A DNA stretch of 64,000 nucleotides from an uncultured Pelagibacteraceae bacterium (GCA_902623975.1 CACNVR010000002.1:1-64000); one strand, 5' to 3'. Shown: positions 45,674 to 55,737, numbered from the stretch's first letter. Made by a program: numbers and translations. The notes: a model not told the origin generated them from the letters alone.

Positions 45674-46135
45674 ATGTCATTAAAAAAAACGATCGAAACT
45701 GAATATAAAAATGCTTTAAAATCTAAAGATAAATCAAAAATCTCAACTTATAGGTTAATTTTATCATCAATTAAGGACCTAGAAATTTTAAATAGGTCAG
45801 GGCCAAATAAGAAAAAAACAGATGATGAAGATATAAAAAAACTTTTTAAGAAAATGGTTAAACAAAGAGCCGAATCAATAGACATATATAAGAAAAATAA
45901 TCGTTCTGATCTTTTGGAAGTAGAGCAAAATGAATATGATATTTTATCTAGTTTTCTGCCAAAACAACTAAGCGATGAAGATACAAAAAAAATTTGCGAG
46001 GAGACTATTTCTAAGTTGAGTGCTACTTCGATTAAGGACATGGGTAAAGTTATGGGTGAATTAAAAAAAAAACATGCTGATGAGATTGATTTTGCAAAAG
46101 CAGGAGCTTTACTAAAACAACTACTTAACAAATAA
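45674..46135 (+). CDS. GatB/YqeY domain protein
   Basis: KSKDKSKISTYRLILSSIKDLEI; FLPKQLSDEDTKKICEETI; KDMGKVMGELKKKHADEIDFAKAGALLKQLL. Confidence 0.94.
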   Translation: MSLKKTIETEYKNALKSKDKSKISTYRLILSSIKDLEILNRSGPNKKKTDDEDIKKLFKKMVKQRAESIDIYKKNNRSDLLEVEQNEYDILSSFLPKQLSDEDTKKICEETISKLSATSIKDMGKVMGELKKKHADEIDFAKAGALLKQLLNK

Positions 46136-47907
46136 TGAAGTACCCAAAAGAATACCTTGATGAAATTAAATTAAGATTAAAAGTTTCAGTTGTTGTATCA
46201 AAATTTTTAAGTCTAAAAAAAAGAGGAAAAGAGTATGTGGGGCTTTCTCCATTTAAGAATGAAAAGACACCCTCATTTACAGTAAATGATGAAAAAGAAT
46301 TTTATCATTGTTTTGCTACTGCTGAACATGGAAATATTTTTGATTTTGTTATGAAAACTCAAAATTTAAGATTTGGTGAAGCTGTAAAATACTTAGCAAA
46401 TCTTGCTGGCATGCAACCATATATTTTTTCAAAACAAGATGAGGAAAGAGAAAAAAAATGGAAAACTTATTCATCAATTTATAATCAATATGTAAATTTC
46501 CATCATAATCAACTTTTAAAAAATGAAGATTTTGATTTTGTAAGAAGTTATTTAAAAAATAGATCTCTTGACAAAGATCAAGTTAAAAAATTTAAGATTG
46601 GATTTGTTGAAAAAAACTCAAAATTTTTTGATACTCTAAGAAAAGATTTTAATCTAGATGACATTCTAGAAACTGGCCTTTTTTATTTAGATGAAAAAAA
46701 AAAAATTTATGTTGAGAGATTTAAGAATCGCTTAATCTTTCCGATTAATAATATTTCAGGACAACCAATAGCCTTAGGTGGAAGAATAATTGATAAAAGT
46801 GATTTTCTAGCTAAGTACATAAATTCTCCAGAAACTTCTTTTTTTAAAAAAGGATCGAACTTATACAATCTAAATTTGGCTAGAAAGTTATCAAACAAAT
46901 TAGATAGCATTTATTTAGTAGAAGGATATATGGATGTTATTGGGTTAAGTAAAAATGGAATTGAAAACGCTGTAGCAAATTTAGGGACTGCTTTAACAGA
47001 TAAGCAAATATTCACTCTAAATCAGTTTTTTAATGACGTTATTATCTGCTTTGATGGAGACGAAAGTGGATATAAAGCTGCTACTAGAGCAGCAGAAAAT
47101 TCTATAAAAGATCTAAAGCCTGAAAAACAAATTTCATTTTTATTTTTACCTGATGCTGAGGATCCAGATAGTTTTGTAAACAAGAATGGCAAAAAGTATT
47201 TTATTGATTTTTCAGAACAAAATAAAATTTCAATTCATCAATTTATATTTAACCACTATAAAAAAAATACCAGAAATAATCCATCTTCTATGGCAATTTT
47301 TGAAAAAAAATTAAGAGCAATAGCAAACACAATAAAAGATAATTTTATTAAAAAATATGTTTTAGAATATTTCTTAGATAAAATTTCTGAACTTACTCCA
47401 CATCTAAACCAAACAATCAAAAAGAGTCGTATGAGAGTCAGATCTTTAGAAAAAACTAAAAAACATTTTAATGAGAGTGAGTCTCTAAGTGGGGTTGAGC
47501 TAAAAGAATTTTCTTTAATATATTTAATAATTAATAATTTAACTTTAATTCAGCAAAATATTCATTTAGTTGAAAACATCAAACTTTTTACTGAGGTGAA
47601 TAAGCAAATTTTTGATAAAATTATCACTAAATTAAAATTAGAGAAAAAACTATCATTAGATCAATTGGATATTGATGGCCAGTTGATAGATAAAATAAAT
47701 AAGTTTGCCCCAATAAAACATATTTTGAAAAATAAACTTATTAATGAACACGAAATAATTGAATTGATAGATGATATAAGCAGAGATTTAAACAACTATG
47801 ATTTAGAGTTTAGAATTCAAGAACTAGAATCGAAGTTTTCTCAAGATTTAAGTGAGACGACATTTAATGAGCTAAAAGAGCTTAAAAAAAAGCAAAATAT
47901 CAATTAA
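46135..47907 (+). CDS. dnaG: DNA primase
   Basis: VVSKFLSLKKRGKEYVGLSPFKNEKTPSFTVNDEKEFYHCFATAEHGNIFDFVM; Toprim VEGYMDVIGLSKNGIENAVANLGTALT. Confidence 0.98.
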   Translation: MKYPKEYLDEIKLRLKVSVVVSKFLSLKKRGKEYVGLSPFKNEKTPSFTVNDEKEFYHCFATAEHGNIFDFVMKTQNLRFGEAVKYLANLAGMQPYIFSKQDEEREKKWKTYSSIYNQYVNFHHNQLLKNEDFDFVRSYLKNRSLDKDQVKKFKIGFVEKNSKFFDTLRKDFNLDDILETGLFYLDEKKKIYVERFKNRLIFPINNISGQPIALGGRIIDKSDFLAKYINSPETSFFKKGSNLYNLNLARKLSNKLDSIYLVEGYMDVIGLSKNGIENAVANLGTALTDKQIFTLNQFFNDVIICFDGDESGYKAATRAAENSIKDLKPEKQISFLFLPDAEDPDSFVNKNGKKYFIDFSEQNKISIHQFIFNHYKKNTRNNPSSMAIFEKKLRAIANTIKDNFIKKYVLEYFLDKISELTPHLNQTIKKSRMRVRSLEKTKKHFNESESLSGVELKEFSLIYLIINNLTLIQQNIHLVENIKLFTEVNKQIFDKIITKLKLEKKLSLDQLDIDGQLIDKINKFAPIKHILKNKLINEHEIIELIDDISRDLNNYDLEFRIQELESKFSQDLSETTFNELKELKKKQNIN

Positions 47908-47974
47908 TACATCTAATTTAATAATGGATTTTTGTAATTTTAGTACTATATAAGACTCTTCAAATTAAACAGCT

Positions 47975-49801
47975 GTGGAAAGAATAATTACAAAATCATT
48001 TGCAAGATTAATGGGTCGAGGTACCCACCGAGGTTTTATAACATACGAAGAGTTAAATAAATCACTAGGTAAAAGAAATCTTTCAGATGAAAATTTAGCT
48101 CAGGCTTTTATCCATATTTTAGATGAAAATATAACATTAGTTGAAAAAAAATCCGATTATAAAGTTTTAAGAAAAAAAGAAAGTAGTTCAAAAGAAGAAG
48201 GAAAGACAATAGAAAAAAGTGATGATCCAATTAGAATGTATCTTAGAGAAATGGGCGGAGTTGAGCTTCTTTCAAGAGAAGGTGAAATTGCAATAGCTAA
48301 AAGAATTGAAGCTGGAAAAGATGTTATGCTTATTGCTCTTTCACAAAGTCCTATTACAGCCCAACAATTTTTTGATTGGGATGAAAAATTACAAAAAGAT
48401 GAAATTTTGGTCAGAGAGATTATAGATATAGACACAAACTATATGGAAGATGAGTCTACAGGACCAAGTGCAAAACAAAAAAATTCTGGTGAAGCTGAAA
48501 AAGAGGAGAACTCGAGTGATGATAGTGATGATGATTTTAATCCAACACTTGCTGCAATGGAGTCTGAAATCAAACCAAAAGTACTTAAAACTGTAAACTT
48601 GCTTACTAAAGAATATATTAAATTAATTAAATACCAAAATGAAAAATTGAAGTGTGTTTTGAATTCTGAAACGTTTTCTACAGCAAAGGAAAAAAGTTAT
48701 GAAAAAATTGTTAACAGCATATTAGAAAATATTAAATCTTTGCAATTATCACCTTCTGTTTTAGAAGAATTGGTACAAAAACATTATGTTGAAAATAAAA
48801 AAATTATTTCTCTAGAGGGCAATTTGCTCAGATTAGCAATGGATCATAAGATACCTCGAAATGAATTTATCAAATTTTATATCGGCAATGAAATAAATCC
48901 TAACCTGAAAAAGTTTTTAGATACAAATTCGGTATGGAAACAATTTTTTTCAAAAAACAAAAATGAATTTAAGAATATAAGAGAGAGATTAATTGAGATT
49001 AGTAATAAGCTAGGAATTTCAGTAACAGACTTTAAAAAATTGGTAAGTAGAATTCAAAAAGGTGAAAAAGAGTCAAGAATCGCAAAAAAAGAGATGGTAG
49101 AAGCGAATTTAAGATTGGTAATTTCTATAGCAAAAAAATATACAAACAGAGGGTTACAGTTTTTAGACCTTATACAAGAGGGAAATATAGGCTTAATGAA
49201 AGCAGTGGATAAATTCGAGTACAGAAGAGGTTATAAATTTTCCACTTATGCTACTTGGTGGATTAGACAAGCAATTACTAGATCAATAGCTGATCAAGCA
49301 AGAACGATAAGAATACCTGTTCATATGATAGAAACAATAAATAAAATTGTGAGAACTCAAAGATTAATTTTAAGCGAATATGGCAGGGAAGCAACTCCAG
49401 AGGAGTTAGCAAAAAAACTGAGAATGCCACTTGATAAAGTAAGAAAAGTTTTAAAAATTTCAAAAGAACCGGTTTCTTTAGAAAAACCAGTGGGTGACGA
49501 AGAGGACAGTAGTTTGGGAGATTTTATAGAAGATACAAAAGCGCTTGCTCCTTTAGAACAAGCTATCAAATCTAATCTAGGTGAAGCGACAACAAAAATT
49601 TTATCAACTTTAACTCCAAGAGAAGAAAGAGTTTTGAGAATGCGATTTGGTGTGGGTATGAATACAGACCATACTTTAGAAGAAGTTGGATTGCAGTTTT
49701 CGGTGACTCGAGAAAGAATTAGACAAATAGAGGCCAAAGCTCTTAGAAAATTAAAACATCCGAGCAGATCAAAACAATTAAAAAGTTTCTTGGAGAGTTA
49801 A
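47975..49801 (+). CDS. rpoD: RNA polymerase sigma factor RpoD (GTG start)
   Basis: [86 protein letters not shown]; region 4 [14 protein letters not shown]. Confidence 0.98.
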   Translation: MERIITKSFARLMGRGTHRGFITYEELNKSLGKRNLSDENLAQAFIHILDENITLVEKKSDYKVLRKKESSSKEEGKTIEKSDDPIRMYLREMGGVELLSREGEIAIAKRIEAGKDVMLIALSQSPITAQQFFDWDEKLQKDEILVREIIDIDTNYMEDESTGPSAKQKNSGEAEKEENSSDDSDDDFNPTLAAMESEIKPKVLKTVNLLTKEYIKLIKYQNEKLKCVLNSETFSTAKEKSYEKIVNSILENIKSLQLSPSVLEELVQKHYVENKKIISLEGNLLRLAMDHKIPRNEFIKFYIGNEINPNLKKFLDTNSVWKQFFSKNKNEFKNIRERLIEISNKLGISVTDFKKLVSRIQKGEKESRIAKKEMVEANLRLVISIAKKYTNRGLQFLDLIQEGNIGLMKAVDKFEYRRGYKFSTYATWWIRQAITRSIADQARTIRIPVHMIETINKIVRTQRLILSEYGREATPEELAKKLRMPLDKVRKVLKISKEPVSLEKPVGDEEDSSLGDFIEDTKALAPLEQAIKSNLGEATTKILSTLTPREERVLRMRFGVGMNTDHTLEEVGLQFSVTRERIRQIEAKALRKLKHPSRSKQLKSFLES

Positions 49802-49807
49802 AACTTT

Positions 49808-49882
49808 GGGCCGTTAGCTCAATAGTAGAGTACTGCATTGACATTGCAGGGGTAGTTGGAGCGTAACCAACACGGCCCACCA
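49808..49882 (+). tRNA. tRNA-Val (GAC), CCA encoded, atypical T-loop (AGCGTAA) and D-loop (AATAGTA)
   Basis: GGGCCGT/ACGGCCC acceptor; GCTC/GAGT D-stem; CTGCA-TTGACAT-TGCAG anticodon arm; GTTGG-AGCGTAA-CCAAC T-arm; ACCA 3' end. Confidence 0.88.
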
Positions 49883-49937
49883 TTGAAATCTCTTTAATTG
49901 ATAACTGATCAAAAATGTTATAACACATTAGTAATTT

Positions 49938-50014
49938 GGGCCTGTAGCTCAGTTGGTTAGAGCAGTACACTCATAATGTATTGGTCCCAGGTTCGAGTCC
50001 TGGCGGGCCCACCA
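49938..50014 (+). tRNA. tRNA with CAT anticodon (elongator Met likely), CCA encoded
   Basis: GGGCCTG/CGGGCCC acceptor; GTACA-CTCATAA-TGTAT anticodon arm; GGTTCGAGTCC T-arm; ACCA. Met versus Ile2 not decided experimentally. Confidence 0.93.
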
Positions 50015-50021
50015 GACAAAA

Positions 50022-50615
50022 TTAATTTTCTTTTGAAAATTCTTCTAAGACTTTAAAAAGAGAATCAATATTCCCATCATTTGAATTAAGAATAGATGAG
50101 AATTCTTCTTTTTGAGTTCGTGCTAAACTTAATCCCTCAATAATTAAATCTAGAATTTTTGGATTTTCTGGATCTTTTGTATAAATTCTCCAATCAATTT
50201 TTACTTCAGGTCTTTCATTGTTGCCTTTTAATAAACTATTAACAATTGCAAATTTTTCACTAAGTATTTTTTTGTCATAAATTTCAATTTTGGGATCAGA
50301 ATATTCTACTAATCTATTTGAAAAACTGGTAAGAAAATATTCGTTAAACAGTTTAGAATAATTTTTCTTTTGCTCCTCAGTTAACGTTTTTCTTACTGGT
50401 CCAAGAGTGTAAAATCCAATTCTCTCAATATCAACCGTATCTATTGCAATTTTTTTTAATTCATCTATTTTTTGATCTTTTGTAATATCATCAGACAATA
50501 CCTTGGTTGCTCTATTTAAGGTTGATTTTACAAAGACATCAGGCTCTATAGCATAAGAATTATTTATAAAAATAGATGAAATAATAATTATCAATGCAAG
50601 ATTTTTTATTTTCAT
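50022..50615 (-). CDS. mlaC: MlaC/Ttg2D-family phospholipid-transport substrate-binding protein
   Basis: Signal peptide; IDTVDIERIGFYTLGPVRKTLTEEQKKNYSKLFNEYFLTSFSNRL; VKIDWRIY. Confidence 0.88.
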   Translation of the reverse strand: MKIKNLALIIIISSIFINNSYAIEPDVFVKSTLNRATKVLSDDITKDQKIDELKKIAIDTVDIERIGFYTLGPVRKTLTEEQKKNYSKLFNEYFLTSFSNRLVEYSDPKIEIYDKKILSEKFAIVNSLLKGNNERPEVKIDWRIYTKDPENPKILDLIIEGLSLARTQKEEFSSILNSNDGNIDSLFKVLEEFSKEN

Positions 50616-50633
50616 TATATTTGAGACTGATTA

Positions 50634-51422
50634 TTATTGACTATCTATTTCTTCCCAATCACTATCATTTTGGGTCTCTGTAATTTTCTTTGAATTTAAA
50701 ATCTTCTGCTGTCTGTCTTGTAAATATAAACTTTTTACTGAAGCATAAAAATCAACAGAGTTTTTTTTCAAACTTTCAATTTCATTATAGTTTTTTGCTC
50801 TAAAATCTACACCAGATGTTATTTTTGAGGCATAATAGTCTACATCTCTAAAATAATGAGTGTCATTATTTACTGTAACATTATACCATGGGTCTCCACC
50901 TAAAAAGTTAAGAGTTGATCCTATGGTATCTCTAGCTGTGCTAGGCCCTAAAACTGGTAAAACAATATAGCAACCAGGTCCTACACCGTGGCTAGCTAAA
51001 GATTGTCCGTAATCTTCTTTTTTATATTCTGGAAAACCAATGTGTTTAGCAACATCTATAAAACCTAAAACACCTACAGTTGTGTTTATTAAAAATCTTC
51101 CAGTATTAGTTCCAGCCTCTTTGAATTCTCCCTGTAGAATGTTATTTGGAATTGTAATTAGGTTCGAAAGATTATCTAATGAATTACTTACCCCTGACCT
51201 TACTGGAGATGGTAAGACTCTATAAACTTTAGCAACGGGTTTAAATATTATTCCATCTAAAGCTTGGTTGAAAGCAAAAGTTGCCCTATTAAGACCCTCA
51301 AAACAATCTTTTACTTCTGAAGGATCATTTTTTTTTAGGATTAAATCACCATCTGAAGATGCACTAACATTCAAAGTTAGCGCAAAAGTTGTAAAAACTA
51401 CAATCACAAATTTTTTCAACAT
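50634..51422 (-). CDS. mlaA: MlaA/VacJ-family lipid asymmetry protein; likely start MLKKFVIVVF at 51422 (ORF to 51470)
   Basis: CFEGLNRATFAFNQALDGIIFKPVAKVYRVLPSPVRSGVSNSLDNL; GRFLINTTVGVLGFIDVAKHIG; YIVLPVLGPSTARDT. Confidence 0.94.
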   Translation of the reverse strand: MLKKFVIVVFTTFALTLNVSASSDGDLILKKNDPSEVKDCFEGLNRATFAFNQALDGIIFKPVAKVYRVLPSPVRSGVSNSLDNLSNLITIPNNILQGEFKEAGTNTGRFLINTTVGVLGFIDVAKHIGFPEYKKEDYGQSLASHGVGPGCYIVLPVLGPSTARDTIGSTLNFLGGDPWYNVTVNNDTHYFRDVDYYASKITSGVDFRAKNYNEIESLKKNSVDFYASVKSLYLQDRQQKILNSKKITETQNDSDWEEIDSQ

Positions 51423-51473
51423 ATAGGCACTTATATTATATAAATTAGCAATGTAAATTAACTTATTCATAAA

Positions 51474-52217
51474 ATGAGCTTAAAAATGGGCTTAAATTTG
51501 ACGAAATATTATTCAATTAACTTTAGTTTACCAAAAAGAAGAAAAAAAATAATTAAATTTATAATCATTCATTATACAGGAATGAAAAGTGAAAATAATG
51601 CAATAAAAAAACTATGTGATCACAAGTCAAAAGTTAGCTCTCATTATTTCATAAAAAATAATGGTCAAATAATTAACCTTGTTCCAGATTTATATGAAGC
51701 ATGGCACGCAGGTTTGTCTAGTTGGAGAAAACAAAAGTTTTTAAACAAACAATCAATTGGAATTGAAATAAATAATCCAGGGCACTCAAATAGATACACG
51801 CACTTTAGCACTAAGCAAATAGTTGTTTTAAAAAAATTACTTAAATATTTAATTAAAGAGTATAAGATTAAAAAACAAAATGTTTTGGGCCATTCTGATA
51901 TAGCGCCTGATCGTAAAATAGATCCTGGAGAAAAATTTCCATGGCAAGATTTAGCAAAAAAAAATTTATGTATTTGGCATAGTTTAAATCTGTCGAAAAT
52001 AAAAAGATTTAGAAAACAACAGATCAATATTAAAAGTAGAAAAAATTTTATGAGAAACCTTTACAGAATAGGATACTCAAAAGTTAAAAAAATCGGATTT
52101 AAAAAAAATGAAATAATACTAACAAAAGCTTTCCAAAGAAGATTTAGACAAGACTTAGTCGATGGTAAAATAGATAAAGAATGTTATTTAATAAGTAAAA
52201 ATATAGTTATTAATTGA
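51474..52217 (+). CDS. N-acetylmuramoyl-L-alanine amidase (AmpD/AmiD family)
   Basis: FIIIHYTGMKSENNAIKKLCD; SSHYFIKNNGQIINLVPDLYEAWHAGLS; NVLGHSDIAPDRKIDPGEKFPW. Confidence 0.95.
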   Translation: MSLKMGLNLTKYYSINFSLPKRRKKIIKFIIIHYTGMKSENNAIKKLCDHKSKVSSHYFIKNNGQIINLVPDLYEAWHAGLSSWRKQKFLNKQSIGIEINNPGHSNRYTHFSTKQIVVLKKLLKYLIKEYKIKKQNVLGHSDIAPDRKIDPGEKFPWQDLAKKNLCIWHSLNLSKIKRFRKQQINIKSRKNFMRNLYRIGYSKVKKIGFKKNEIILTKAFQRRFRQDLVDGKIDKECYLISKNIVIN

Positions 52218-52256
52218 TAATTTTTCTTGAAGTTTTATGAGAAATTTATAAATTGG

Positions 52257-52617
52257 TGTTGCCAGATAAATGACTTATCGCTTTAAAAAATTTTAAAGAG
52301 GAAAGTCCGGGCTCTACAAGGATACAGTGCCAGGTAATACCTGGCGGGGGAAACCCTAGGGATAGTGCCACAGAAAATAAACCGCCATAACATGGCAAGG
52401 GTGAAAAGGTGTGGTAAGAGCACACCGGTTCTATTGGTAACAATGAACGCTGGAAAACCCCACTGGGAGCAAGACTAAGTAGAGATGACATTGTTGAAAA
52501 ACTAAAAGCCATCCTTGGCTAGTCATCAGGGTTAGTTGCTTGAGCTTAAAAGTGATTTTAAGCCTAGACAAATGATAAGTTTAAATGACAGAACCCGGCT
52601 TATAGTTTATCTGGCCA
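52257..52617 (+). ncRNA. rnpB: RNase P RNA, bacterial type A
   Basis: Conserved GAGGAAAGTCCGGGCT, ACAGAAAATAAACCGCC, GGGTGAAAAGGTGTGGTAAGAGCACACC; 5' GCCAGATAAA pairs with 3' TTTATCTGGC. Ends approximate. Confidence 0.96.
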
Positions 52618-52701
52618 TCTTCTAAATTTTCAATTTAAATGTTCTCGTTTTGATTCATTTTCATGATTAAAACGACCCAATTAAATTATAAATTGTATGT
52701 A

Positions 52702-52753
52702 TTGACTCTTTATAAAAAAACCCATAATGTCCCATAAATTCCCAAATATGGGA
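52702..52753 (+). promoter_or_regulatory. mraZ promoter region with MraZ-type operator: three TGGGN boxes at 10-bp periodicity plus GANTC overlapping the -35
   Basis: TTGACT at 52702-52707; -10 candidate around 52723-52730; ACCCA/TCCCA/TCCCA at 52720-52724, 52730-52734, 52740-52744 (TGGGN on reverse strand, exact 5-nt spacers); GACTC at 52704-52708. Confidence 0.75.
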
Positions 52754-52773
52754 TTTATAGAACTTTATGGTTT

Positions 52774-53229
52774 ATGTTTTTATCGACCTACGAAAACAAA
52801 TTGGACAAAAAAGGAAGGGTGTCGGTGCCTGCAAGTTATAGAGCATATTTATCCAATTTGGGATATAACGGCGTAATTTGTTATCCATCTTTTAATAATC
52901 AATCAATAGAAGCATGGCCTCAAGATAGATTAGAAAAAATTTCAAATACAATAGACTCTTTAAATCCTTTTGAGGAAAAAAGAGATTTTTTTGCAACATC
53001 AATTTTATCAGAAAGCACAAATTTACAATTTGATAGTGAGGGAAGAATTTCACTTACTTCAAAATTATTAAAACATGCAAAAATCAAAAATAGCATGGTC
53101 TTTGTTGGTCAAGGTAAAACATTTCAAATATGGGAACCAACAATGTTTGAAAAATTTAAGGTTAATGCAAGAAAAAAAGCAAATTTAAATCGTGCAAGTC
53201 TTAAATGGGAGCAACAATTTAATAAATAA
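52774..53229 (+). CDS. mraZ: Transcriptional regulator MraZ
   Basis: STYENKLDKKGRVSVPASYRAYL; DSEGRISLTSKLLKHAKIKNSMVFVGQGKTFQIWEP. Confidence 0.97.
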   Translation: MFLSTYENKLDKKGRVSVPASYRAYLSNLGYNGVICYPSFNNQSIEAWPQDRLEKISNTIDSLNPFEEKRDFFATSILSESTNLQFDSEGRISLTSKLLKHAKIKNSMVFVGQGKTFQIWEPTMFEKFKVNARKKANLNRASLKWEQQFNK

Positions 53230-53244
53230 CGAGGGGGATAAAAG

Positions 53245-54708
53245 ATGACAATTAATTTTAAAATACCGGAAATAAAAGAATTACAACCAAGATTATTGGT
53301 AATGGGGATCGGCGGAGCAGGAGGAAACGCTATTAATGAAATGATCGATAATGGTATGCAGGGGGTAGAATTTATTGCTGTAAATACCGATGCACAAGAT
53401 TTAAAACATAGTAAAGCAAAATCAAAAATACAGATTGGTCTCAATTTAACGAAAGGTTTAGGAGCAGGTGCAAAACTTGATATAGGCCAAGCAGCTGCTG
53501 ATGAGTCTTTAAACGATATAGTAAATATACTACAGGGTGCAAATATGGTTTTTATAGCTGCAGGCATGGGCGGTGGCACAGGAACAGGTGCTGCTCATGT
53601 AATTGCAAGAGCCGCAAAAGAGTTAAATATACTTACTGTGGGAGTTGTAACTCTTCCTTTTTTATACGAAGGTCCATCAAGAATGAGAAGAGCTCAACAA
53701 GGATTAGAGGAACTTAGAAGACATGTTGATACAATTATAGTGATACCTAATCAGAATTTATTTAAAATCGCAAATGAACAGACAACATTTGAAGAGTCAT
53801 TTAATCTATCAAACAATGTTTTAATGCATGGAGTTCAAAGCATAACAGATTTAATGGTTAGACCTGGTTTAATTAATCTTGATTTCGCAGATGTCGAGTC
53901 AGTGATGGCGTCGATGGGTAAAGCAATGATGGGAACGGGAGAAGCTGAAGGTGAAAACAGAGCTATGCAAGCAGCCGAAATGGCTATTAGCAATCCATTG
54001 ATTGATGACTATACCTTAAAAGGAGCCAAAGGCTTATTAGTTAACATTACAGGTGGAAAAGATTTAAAACTTTTTGAAGTTGACGAGGCTGTAAATAAAG
54101 TGCGGGCTGAAGTAGATCCTGAGGCAGAGCTAATTATTGGCGCAATCACAGATCCAGAGTTAGATGGAAAAATGAGAGTATCAATAGTTGCAACATCTTT
54201 AGATGGCCAACAACCAGAGACAAAATCTGTGATTAATATGGTTCATCGTATTCAAAATCGTAACACAGGATATTCAGATTTTACTTCAACTAATGGATCA
54301 GCATCATTCTCTTTTTCAAACGCAAGTAATAATCCAATCAGTGAAGGCGCTAATGCACTTAAACTGGACAATGAGATTATTCAGGAGAATGTTAATAATG
54401 AATCTATTAATGATGTAAATAATCAATACCATCAGGAATTGGTAAAAAATCAAGAAGCAGAAAATATTGTTGAAAATGTTTCTAATGAAAATGAAGTATC
54501 ATTCGCTCAGGAAGCTATGGATACATCAGAAACAGATAAGATGCCTACAAGTGATCTAAAAGAGTTTGGTGTTGATGTAGATGAGCCAGATTTGTTTAAT
54601 TCTGATAATCAGAGTTTACCTCCAGAAGATTTGTTAAAATTATCAGATGAAGGTCATGAAGAGGATGATCTTGAAATACCTGCATTTTTAAGAAGACAAA
54701 AAAATTAA
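53245..54708 (+). CDS. ftsZ: Cell division protein FtsZ
   Basis: [26 protein letters not shown] tubulin signature; C-terminal [14 protein letters not shown] conserved peptide. Confidence 0.99.
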   Translation: MTINFKIPEIKELQPRLLVMGIGGAGGNAINEMIDNGMQGVEFIAVNTDAQDLKHSKAKSKIQIGLNLTKGLGAGAKLDIGQAAADESLNDIVNILQGANMVFIAAGMGGGTGTGAAHVIARAAKELNILTVGVVTLPFLYEGPSRMRRAQQGLEELRRHVDTIIVIPNQNLFKIANEQTTFEESFNLSNNVLMHGVQSITDLMVRPGLINLDFADVESVMASMGKAMMGTGEAEGENRAMQAAEMAISNPLIDDYTLKGAKGLLVNITGGKDLKLFEVDEAVNKVRAEVDPEAELIIGAITDPELDGKMRVSIVATSLDGQQPETKSVINMVHRIQNRNTGYSDFTSTNGSASFSFSNASNNPISEGANALKLDNEIIQENVNNESINDVNNQYHQELVKNQEAENIVENVSNENEVSFAQEAMDTSETDKMPTSDLKEFGVDVDEPDLFNSDNQSLPPEDLLKLSDEGHEEDDLEIPAFLRRQKN

Positions 54709-54726
54709 TGGTCTTCGAGAAAATAA

Positions 54727-55737
54727 ATGGAAGCCACCATGGTATCGGATATTCCAAAGCACTATCCGGTACTGCTAAATGAATTAATTAGCATTATTTC
54801 CCCTCAGCATGGTGGCACATTTATTGATTGCACATTTGGTCAAGGTGGTTATAGCAAAAAAATTTTAAGTTATAAAAATACTAAAATTATTGCGTTTGAT
54901 AGAGATCAAAAAACAAAAATTAGTGCCGATAAAATATCAAAAATATTTTCTAATAGATTTATTTTTAAAAATAAAAAATTTAGTCAACTAGAAGATTTAA
55001 AATTAAAAAATGAAAACATAAAAGCAGTAATTTTTGATCTTGGATATTCTTATTCACAAATAAAAGATTTAGATAAAGGCTTGTCTTTTTATTCAACTGG
55101 AAATTTAGATATGAGAATGGGACTTAATAGTTTTTCAGCAGATGAAGTAGTTAATAAACTAAATCTGAAGGAATTGGAGAAAATTTTTAAGTATTTTGGA
55201 GAGGAAAAGGAGGCAAAAAAAATTGCAACTAAAATTGTGAAGGAAAGAAAAATAAATAAACTTAATACTGAAAGTTTGGTTCAAATAATTGAAAAAACTA
55301 AAATAAAAAAAAATTTTAAAACTCATAGTGCTACAAAGATATTTCAATCTCTTAGAATATTTGTGAATAGAGAAATAACAGAATTGATTAATGGATTGAT
55401 TGCTGCTGCAAAAGTTTTAAAAAAAGATGGTATTTTAGTTGTTATAACTTTTCATTCAATTGAGGACAAGATAGTAAAATATTTTTTTAAAAGTTTGTCC
55501 GAAAAAAAAAGTATTTCTAGATACTTACCAAAAATTGATCAAGCTGAAACTTTATTTAGAATGATTGAAAAAAAACCTATCAAACCTTCGGATAAAGAAA
55601 TTAAAGAAAATCCACCATCGCGTTCTGCAAAACTTAGATATCTAATTAAGAAAGAAAATTTCTATAATTTTGAAACAGATATATTTAAAAAGTTCAATCA
55701 TTTAGTGGAAATAGAAAATATTGGAAAAAAATTATGA
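54727..55737 (+). CDS. rsmH: 16S rRNA m4C1402 methyltransferase
   Basis: [78 protein letters not shown]. Confidence 0.97.
   Translation: MEATMVSDIPKHYPVLLNELISIISPQHGGTFIDCTFGQGGYSKKILSYKNTKIIAFDRDQKTKISADKISKIFSNRFIFKNKKFSQLEDLKLKNENIKAVIFDLGYSYSQIKDLDKGLSFYSTGNLDMRMGLNSFSADEVVNKLNLKELEKIFKYFGEEKEAKKIATKIVKERKINKLNTESLVQIIEKTKIKKNFKTHSATKIFQSLRIFVNREITELINGLIAAAKVLKKDGILVVITFHSIEDKIVKYFFKSLSEKKSISRYLPKIDQAETLFRMIEKKPIKPSDKEIKENPPSRSAKLRYLIKKENFYNFETDIFKKFNHLVEIENIGKKL

Noticed and set aside
45748-46131. 127-aa minus-strand ORF antisense to the GatB/YqeY gene
   Set aside because: Full antisense overlap with a recognised gene; Ser/Phe-rich translation typical of AT-rich antisense frames.
49357-49737. 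126-aa minus-strand ORF antisense to rpoD
   Set aside because: Lies entirely within rpoD; translation shows no domain and mirrors rpoD codon structure.
49743-49970. 75-aa minus-strand ORF across tRNA-Val/tRNA-Met
   Set aside because: Spans two tRNA genes; translation is tRNA-derived (e.g. GRVGYAPTTPAMS).
52246-52512. 88-aa minus-strand ORF in the rnpB region
   Set aside because: Explained by the structured RNase P RNA, which keeps this frame open by chance.
53124-53579. 151-aa minus-strand ORF antisense to mraZ/ftsZ
   Set aside because: Overlaps two confidently assigned genes; proline/alanine/phenylalanine-rich translation typical of the antisense frame of a conserved gene; no recognisable domain.
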